Below the pieces are notes generated by a model. That model was given only the letters and a program-made list of their open reading frames with translations. It searched no databases and was not told the origin of the DNA. Of a stretch of DNA of 36,213 bases, positions 32,288 through 36,213 are shown in pieces. The stretch is from Erysipelotrichaceae bacterium. Lineage in GTDB: Bacteria > Bacillota_I > Bacilli_A > Erysipelotrichales > Erysipelotrichaceae. The stretch's first letter is position 1; the number at the start of each line of letters is the position of its first letter. The position numbers and the translations under genes are program-made. The stretch lies in NCBI GenBank assembly GCA_030526485.1, contig JAUNCS010000009.1, forward strand, positions 2,466 to 38,678, in the 5' to 3' direction.

Positions 32288-32308
32288 ATTAATACGAAAG
32301 GGACATTT

Positions 32309-32893
32309 ATGAAAAACCTTTTTAAAGAATTCAAAGAATTTGCCGTAAGAGGAAATGTTCTTGATATGGCAATTGGTGTAGTTATTGGTTCTGCATTCAC
32401 TGCAATCGTTAACTCACTTGTAAATGACATTGTTACACCTGTTCTTGCTTGCTTAACAAGCAATGTAAATTATGAAAGTGCTGCTTTACCTTTAAAGGGT
32501 GAAATCGTACTAAGCTATGGTAAGTTTATTCAGGCTGTATTAAACTTCATCTTAATCGCCTTTGTAATCTTCCTTGTTGTAAAAGCTATTAATGCAACTA
32601 AGAAGAAAGAAGAAGCTCCAGCTCCTGAAGAACCAAAGGAAAGCGAAGAACTTAAGACTCTTAAGAATATTGAAGCTTTACTAGCCGGCAAGAAGGAAAC
32701 TCCTGTTAAGGAAGAAAAGGTTGCTCTAGTTAAGGAAGAAGCTAAGGTAGCTGTTGAAGCTAAAAAGGCTCCTGCTAAGAAGGCTCCAGCAAAGAAAGCT
32801 CCTGCTAAGAAGGCTAGTAAGCCTGCTGCTAAAAAGGCTCCAGCTAAGAAGCCAGCAGCTAAGAAAGCACCTGCTAAAAAAGAAGCTAAATAG
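32309..32893 (+). CDS. mscL: Large-conductance mechanosensitive channel MscL with basic repeat tail
   Basis: The first ~95 residues are a normal MscL: amphipathic MKNLFKEFKEFAVRGNVLD, first helix AIGVVIGSAFTAIVNSLVND with the pore-lining Gly/Ala pattern, periplasmic loop, and second helix FIQAVLNFILIAFVIFLVVK. A charged linker and the cytoplasmic bundle helix LKTLKNIEALL follow. Unusually, residues about 150-194 are a low-complexity tail built of KKAPA and PAAKK units: the last 43 residues contain 18 Lys and one Glu. Family members are normally about 130-150 residues. The channel opens under membrane tension to release solutes in osmotic downshock; the tail resembles histone-H1-like DNA-binding tails and would face the cytoplasm. 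Confidence 0.93.
   Translation: MKNLFKEFKEFAVRGNVLDMAIGVVIGSAFTAIVNSLVNDIVTPVLACLTSNVNYESAALPLKGEIVLSYGKFIQAVLNFILIAFVIFLVVKAINATKKKEEAPAPEEPKESEELKTLKNIEALLAGKKETPVKEEKVALVKEEAKVAVEAKKAPAKKAPAKKAPAKKASKPAAKKAPAKKPAAKKAPAKKEAK
32763..32890 (+). repeat. Low-complexity coding repeat (Ala-Lys-Pro tail)
   Basis: Short units around GCTCCTGCTAAGAAG repeat through the mscL 3' end. Codon variation between units shows selection or age at the protein level instead of a fresh DNA expansion. Confidence 0.7.
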
Positions 32894-32898
32894 TGAAT

Positions 32899-32930
32899 AA
32901 AGATCTCGATAAAAAGAGATCTTTTCTTTT
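32899..32930 (+). terminator. Terminator after mscL
   Basis: Perfect nine-base stem, arms 32899-32907 and 32916-32924, eight-base loop, T-rich tail. Confidence 0.85.
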
Positions 32931-32968
32931 TGTCTTTAATTAAAGTGAAAAAAATAACAAATATTGTT

Positions 32969-32986
32969 AATGTAACCGTTATCATT
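32969..32986. promoter_or_regulatory. Candidate cre (CcpA) site upstream of adhE
   Basis: AATGTAACCGTTATCATT matches WWTGNAARCGNWWWCAWW with one mismatch and lies just upstream of the -35. Confidence 0.5.
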
Positions 32987-32996
32987 GAAAAAACTA

Positions 32997-33026
32997 TTGA
33001 CATGTTATAATATTCACAAGTAATAT
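32997..33026 (+). promoter_or_regulatory. adhE promoter
   Basis: Consensus TTGACA (32997-33002), 18-base spacer, TAATAT (33021-33026). Confidence 0.8.
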
Positions 33027-33049
33027 ATTAATTGTGAAGAAAATCACAT
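33002..33049. promoter_or_regulatory. Two Rex-like operators at the adhE promoter
   Basis: Downstream site 33032-33049: TTGTGAA-gaaa-ATCACAT, twelve of fourteen positions of TTGTGAA-N4-TTCACAA. A weaker site on the other strand, 33019-33002, reads TTGTGAA-tatt-ATAACAT and sits in the promoter spacer. Rex senses NADH/NAD and commonly represses adhE. Confidence 0.6.
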
Positions 33050-33060
33050 AGGAGAAACTT

Positions 33061-35700
33061 ATGTCAAAGAAAATTGAAACTGTAGAAATCAGTCCTGCAC
33101 AGCAAGAAGTAAATGAATTAGTAGAAAAGGCTCAAGTAGCTTTAAAAGAATTCTTAGAACTTGATCAGGAAAAAATCGATTATATCGTAGCTAAATGTTC
33201 AGTAGCTGCACTAGATAAGCATGGCTTACTTGCTAAGGAAGCAGTAGAAGAAACAGGCCGTGGTGTCTTAGAAGATAAGGCTACTAAGAACTTATTCGCT
33301 TGTGAATATGTAGTAAATCATATGCGTCATTTAAAGACTGTAGGCATCATCAAGGAAGATGAAGTTGAAGGTTTAAGTTATGTCGCTGACCCAGTAGGTG
33401 TTGTAGCTGGTGTTACTCCAGTAACTAACCCAACATCAACTGCTATCTTTAAATCATTAATCTGTTTAAAGACAAGAAACCCAATCATCTTTGGTTTCCA
33501 TCCAAATGCTCAAAACTGTTCAGTATCTGCAGCTAAGGTTGTATATGAAGCAGCAGTTGCTGCTGGTGCTCCAAAAAACTGCATCCAGTGGATTGAACAT
33601 CCTTCAATGGAAGGTACTAGTGCCTTAATGAATCACCCAGGTGTAAGCACAATCTTAGCTACTGGTGGTAATGCCATGGTTAGAGCAGCATACAGCTGTG
33701 GTAAGCCAGCTCTAGGTGTTGGTGCTGGTAACGTTCCTGCCTATATTGAAACAACAGCTAACTTAAGACAGGCAGTAAACGATATTGCAATGTCTAAGAA
33801 CTTCGATAATGGTATGATCTGTGCTTCTGAACAGGCTGCAATTATTGACAAAGAAATCTATGATGATGCTAAGGCTTTATTTAAAGAATACAAAGTACAT
33901 TTCTGTACAGCTAAAGAAAAGGCTATGCTTGAAAGCTTCTGCTTTGGTGTAAACAACCCTAAGGAAGTTGACAATGCTCGTCTAAATCCAAATATCGTTG
34001 GTAAGCCAGCTGCTTGGATTGCTGAACAGGCTGGTTTCAAGGTTGATCCTGAAACTTCAATCCTGGCTTGTGAATGTAAGGAAGTAGGACCTAAAGAACC
34101 TCTAACTCGTGAAAAGCTTTCTCCAGTATTAGCTTTCTTAAAGGCCGATTCTGTTGAAGATGGTTTCAATAAGGCTGAGGCTATGGTTGAATTCAATGGT
34201 TTAGGTCATACAGCTGTAATCCATACAACAAATGAAAACTTAATCAAGGAATATGGCAGACGCTTAGAAGCTTGCCGTATTATCGCTAACTCTCCAGCAT
34301 CTCTTGGTGGTATTGGTAACGTTTATAACTCTATGATTCCATCTCTTACTTTAGGTTGTGGTTCATATGGTCATAACTCAGTATCAGATAACGTTAGTGC
34401 TATTAACCTGTTAAATATTAAAAAGATCGCTAGGAGAAGAAACAACATGCAATGGTTTAAGATTCCTTCAAAGATTTACTTTGAAAAGAACTCAATTGAA
34501 TACTTACAGCAGATGCCAAACATTGATCGTGCAATGATCGTTACTGACCGTTCGATGGTTGACTTAGGCTACGTTAAGATGGTTACTGAACAGTTAGAAA
34601 AGAGAAGACATAAAGTTCAGGTACAGTTATTCTGTGATGTTGAACCAGATCCATCTATCCAGACTGTTAAGAAGGGTCATGAACTAATGGTTTCATTCAG
34701 ACCTGATACAATCATCGCTCTAGGTGGTGGTTCAAGTATGGATGCTGCTAAGGGTATGTGGTTATTCTATGAAAACCCAGATGTTGACTTCAATGACTTA
34801 AAACAGAAATTCATGGATATCAGAAAGCGTGCTTTCCGTTACCCTGAATTAGGTAAGAAGTCTAAGCTAGTATGTATCCCAACAACTTCTGGTACAGGTA
34901 GTGAAGTAACACCATTCGCTGTAATCACTGATAAGGTTGAAAATAAGAAGTATCCATTAACTGACTACTCTTTAACTCCAACTGTAGCTATCATCGACTC
35001 TAACTTAACAATGAACTTACCAGCTGCTATCACTGCTGATACTGGTATGGACGTATTAACTCACGCTACTGAAGCATTCGTTTCAGTTATGGCAAATGAC
35101 TATACTGATGGTCTTGCTATCCAGGCTATCAAGATGGTATTCGAATATCTTCCAAGAGCTTACGCTAATGGTAAGAACGATCCAGAGGCAAGAGAAAAGA
35201 TGCATAACGCTTCTGCACTTGCTGGTATGGCTTTCGCTAATGCCTTCCTAGGTCTAAACCACTCAATTGCTCATAAGATTGGTGGCGAATTCCATGTACC
35301 TCATGGTAGAGCTAACGCTATCCTGATGCCTTGGGTAATCAAGTACAACGGTACTAAGCCAACTAAGCCAGGTGTATGGCCTAAGTACAACTACTACAGA
35401 GCTGATGAAAGATATGCTCAGTTAGCTAAGGAAATCGGCTTAAAGTTCAACACTGTTGAAGAAGGTGTTAAGGCTTATGCTGATGCTTGCTACAAGCTAG
35501 GTAAAGAAGTAGGTATCCAGATGGCATTCAAAGACCAGGTTAAGGTTGATGAAAAGACTTATATGGATACAAGAGAAAAACTGTCTTTCTTAGCATATGA
35601 AGATCAGTGCTCTCCAGCTAACCCTAGAGTTCCAATGTTAAAGGATATCAATCAGATTCTAACTGATGCTTACTACGGTGATTGGAAAGTTTCTAAATAA
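33061..35700 (+). CDS. adhE: Bifunctional acetaldehyde/alcohol dehydrogenase AdhE
   Basis: An 879-residue fusion: acetylating aldehyde dehydrogenase (about 1-440) with catalytic Cys254 in NGMICASEQ, and an iron-dependent alcohol dehydrogenase (about 460-879) with [13 protein letters not shown] for NAD and metal ligands in [20 protein letters not shown] and HVPHGRANA. It converts acetyl-CoA to acetaldehyde and then ethanol, consuming two NADH; such proteins form spirosomes. The ribosome binding site AGGAG (33050-33054) is strong and codon use is that of a highly expressed gene. Regulation by redox (Rex-like sites) and carbon supply (cre-like site) is suggested by the promoter. Confidence 0.97.
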   Translation: MSKKIETVEISPAQQEVNELVEKAQVALKEFLELDQEKIDYIVAKCSVAALDKHGLLAKEAVEETGRGVLEDKATKNLFACEYVVNHMRHLKTVGIIKEDEVEGLSYVADPVGVVAGVTPVTNPTSTAIFKSLICLKTRNPIIFGFHPNAQNCSVSAAKVVYEAAVAAGAPKNCIQWIEHPSMEGTSALMNHPGVSTILATGGNAMVRAAYSCGKPALGVGAGNVPAYIETTANLRQAVNDIAMSKNFDNGMICASEQAAIIDKEIYDDAKALFKEYKVHFCTAKEKAMLESFCFGVNNPKEVDNARLNPNIVGKPAAWIAEQAGFKVDPETSILACECKEVGPKEPLTREKLSPVLAFLKADSVEDGFNKAEAMVEFNGLGHTAVIHTTNENLIKEYGRRLEACRIIANSPASLGGIGNVYNSMIPSLTLGCGSYGHNSVSDNVSAINLLNIKKIARRRNNMQWFKIPSKIYFEKNSIEYLQQMPNIDRAMIVTDRSMVDLGYVKMVTEQLEKRRHKVQVQLFCDVEPDPSIQTVKKGHELMVSFRPDTIIALGGGSSMDAAKGMWLFYENPDVDFNDLKQKFMDIRKRAFRYPELGKKSKLVCIPTTSGTGSEVTPFAVITDKVENKKYPLTDYSLTPTVAIIDSNLTMNLPAAITADTGMDVLTHATEAFVSVMANDYTDGLAIQAIKMVFEYLPRAYANGKNDPEAREKMHNASALAGMAFANAFLGLNHSIAHKIGGEFHVPHGRANAILMPWVIKYNGTKPTKPGVWPKYNYYRADERYAQLAKEIGLKFNTVEEGVKAYADACYKLGKEVGIQMAFKDQVKVDEKTYMDTREKLSFLAYEDQCSPANPRVPMLKDINQILTDAYYGDWKVSK

Positions 35701-35711
35701 TTAATTACATC

Positions 35712-35740
35712 AAGCCAGCGAGGAAACTCCTGGCTTTTTA
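35712..35740 (+). terminator. Terminator after adhE
   Basis: AAGCCAG (35712-35718) pairs with CTGGCTT (35730-35736), inner GAG/CTC with GAAA loop, T5. Confidence 0.88.
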
Positions 35741-35741
35741 T

Positions 35742-35797
35742 TTGACTGACTGGTTTATTCAGAATAAACTAAAGGTGTGGTTTATAATGGATAAACC
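35742..35797. promoter_or_regulatory. Promoter and twin BlaI-type operators
   Basis: Two inverted repeats with one design, GGTTTAT-N5-ATAAAC(C/T): 35752-35770 and 35779-35797, centres 27 bp apart. TTGACT (35742-35747) and TAAACT (35765-35770, 17-base spacer) form a promoter containing the first; a TATAAT (35783-35788) lies in the second. Confidence 0.65.
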
Positions 35798-35812
35798 TTG
35801 GTGGAAATCGTT

Positions 35813-36175
35813 ATGAAAGAAATAGAATTAGGAGATGTACAAGCTGTCTTTGCTGATATCATCTGGGAAAATGAACCCATTGCTTCAGGTGAACTGGTAA
35901 AGATTTGTGAAAGTAAATTAAAGTGGAAAAAGCCGACAACTTATACAGTATTAAGAAAACTGTGTGAGAAGGGTTTATTTAAAAATGAGAATGGTGTTGT
36001 ATCTTCATTAATTTCAAAATCAGACTTTAATGCATCTAAGAGCAGACAGTTTGTAGAAGAAACCTATAATGGTTCCTTACCGGCTTTTATTGCGGCTTTC
36101 ATGTCTAATAAAAAATTAAGTAAAAAAGAGATTGATGAAATCCAAAAGATGATTAATGAGTATAAGGGGAAATAG
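35813..36175 (+). CDS. BlaI/MecI-family repressor
   Basis: A 120-residue winged-helix protein: DVQAVFADIIWENEPIASGEL, then WKKPTTYTVLRKLCEKGLF (recognition helix region) and a C-terminal dimerisation part with ASKSRQFVEETYNGSLPAFI. Members repress beta-lactam resistance or other genes until cleaved by the paired BlaR1-type protease. The start is ATG 35813; the TTG at 35798 gives a longer form but GGTGG at 35800-35804 fits the ATG. Twin operators upstream indicate autoregulation, and the partner gene starts two bases after its stop. Confidence 0.88.
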   Translation: MKEIELGDVQAVFADIIWENEPIASGELVKICESKLKWKKPTTYTVLRKLCEKGLFKNENGVVSSLISKSDFNASKSRQFVEETYNGSLPAFIAAFMSNKKLSKKEIDEIQKMINEYKGK

Positions 36176-36177
36176 TT

Positions 36178-36213
36178 ATGAATGAATTATTTACCAGAAT
36201 TCTAAATATGAGC
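36178..36213 (+). CDS. Start of a BlaR1/MecR1-like M56 peptidase, 3' partial
   Basis: Only twelve codons are visible: MNELFTRILNMS. This opening and the position two bases after a BlaI-type gene (stop 36173-36175) fit the sensor-transducer that cleaves the repressor. The rest lies beyond the window, so the call depends largely on context. Confidence 0.55.
   Translation, partial: MNELFTRILNMS

Noticed and set aside
32530-33003. 157-codon minus-strand ORF opposite mscL
   Set aside because: It is the mirror of the low-complexity Ala/Lys coding repeat, giving an artificial Ala/Gly/Phe-rich protein with no ribosome binding site.

Overview
The window reads as a chromosomal segment of a low-GC, Gram-positive, anaerobic fermenter in the Bacillota. 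An Erysipelotrichia-like organism is my best guess, but this rests on style and gene content, not on a marker gene. The supporting signs are T-box leaders, lipoprotein substrate-binding proteins, a competence pseudopilin operon, DivIB/FtsQ, a long PPi-dependent phosphofructokinase and a bifunctional AdhE with Rex-like operators. No integrase, transposase, CRISPR array, rRNA or tRNA gene was seen.

Layout. 1-2808: the 3' part of a membrane diguanylate cyclase, a tightly overlapping comGC-GD-GE-GF-GG-like pseudopilin operon, then efp. 2870-7322: a promoter and T-box leader controlling a polar amino-acid ABC importer (binding protein, permease, ATPase) and a cytoplasmic M14 metallopeptidase. 7344-8788: an AAA/DUF4143 ATPase gene framed by copies of one short repeat. 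8791-9973: a LexA/CI-like self-cleaving repressor divergent from a small gene, with two palindromic operators between them. 9995-14122: a MATE transporter, then murG-murB-divIB. 14144-17620: a second promoter and T-box leader controlling an MBL-fold hydrolase and a second polar amino-acid ABC importer. 17631-21592: nicotinamidase-like hydrolase, uridine phosphorylase, a DUF4230 protein, a CDP-alcohol phosphatidyltransferase, an AlkD-like protein and a GNAT acetyltransferase.

21585-24750: a minus-strand membrane protein and LysR regulator, divergent from a lipoprotein esterase. 24767-24860: a short structured RNA with its own extended -10 promoter and terminator but no gene behind it. 25064-26422: a second (MepA-like) MATE pump on the minus strand. 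26487-31588: PPi-phosphofructokinase, then a large hybrid histidine kinase with two periplasmic-type solute-binding domains. 31656-32188: a small T-rich patch with a short ORF and a four-helix membrane protein. 32254-35740: MscL with a histone-H1-like Lys/Ala/Pro tail, then adhE behind cre-like and Rex-like sites. 35742-36213: a BlaI/MecI-type repressor with twin operators and the start of its BlaR1/M56 partner.

How it works together. The two T-box operons look like parallel uptake systems switched on by uncharged tRNA, each paired with a different cytoplasmic hydrolase. PPi-phosphofructokinase and AdhE fit sugar fermentation under redox control. The most striking structure beyond gene calls is regulatory: a compact two-operator repressor switch, two promoters carrying direct repeats with exact 32-bp spacing, several genes whose -10 box lies only 6-9 bases from the start codon (probable leaderless mRNAs), and an orphan structured RNA.
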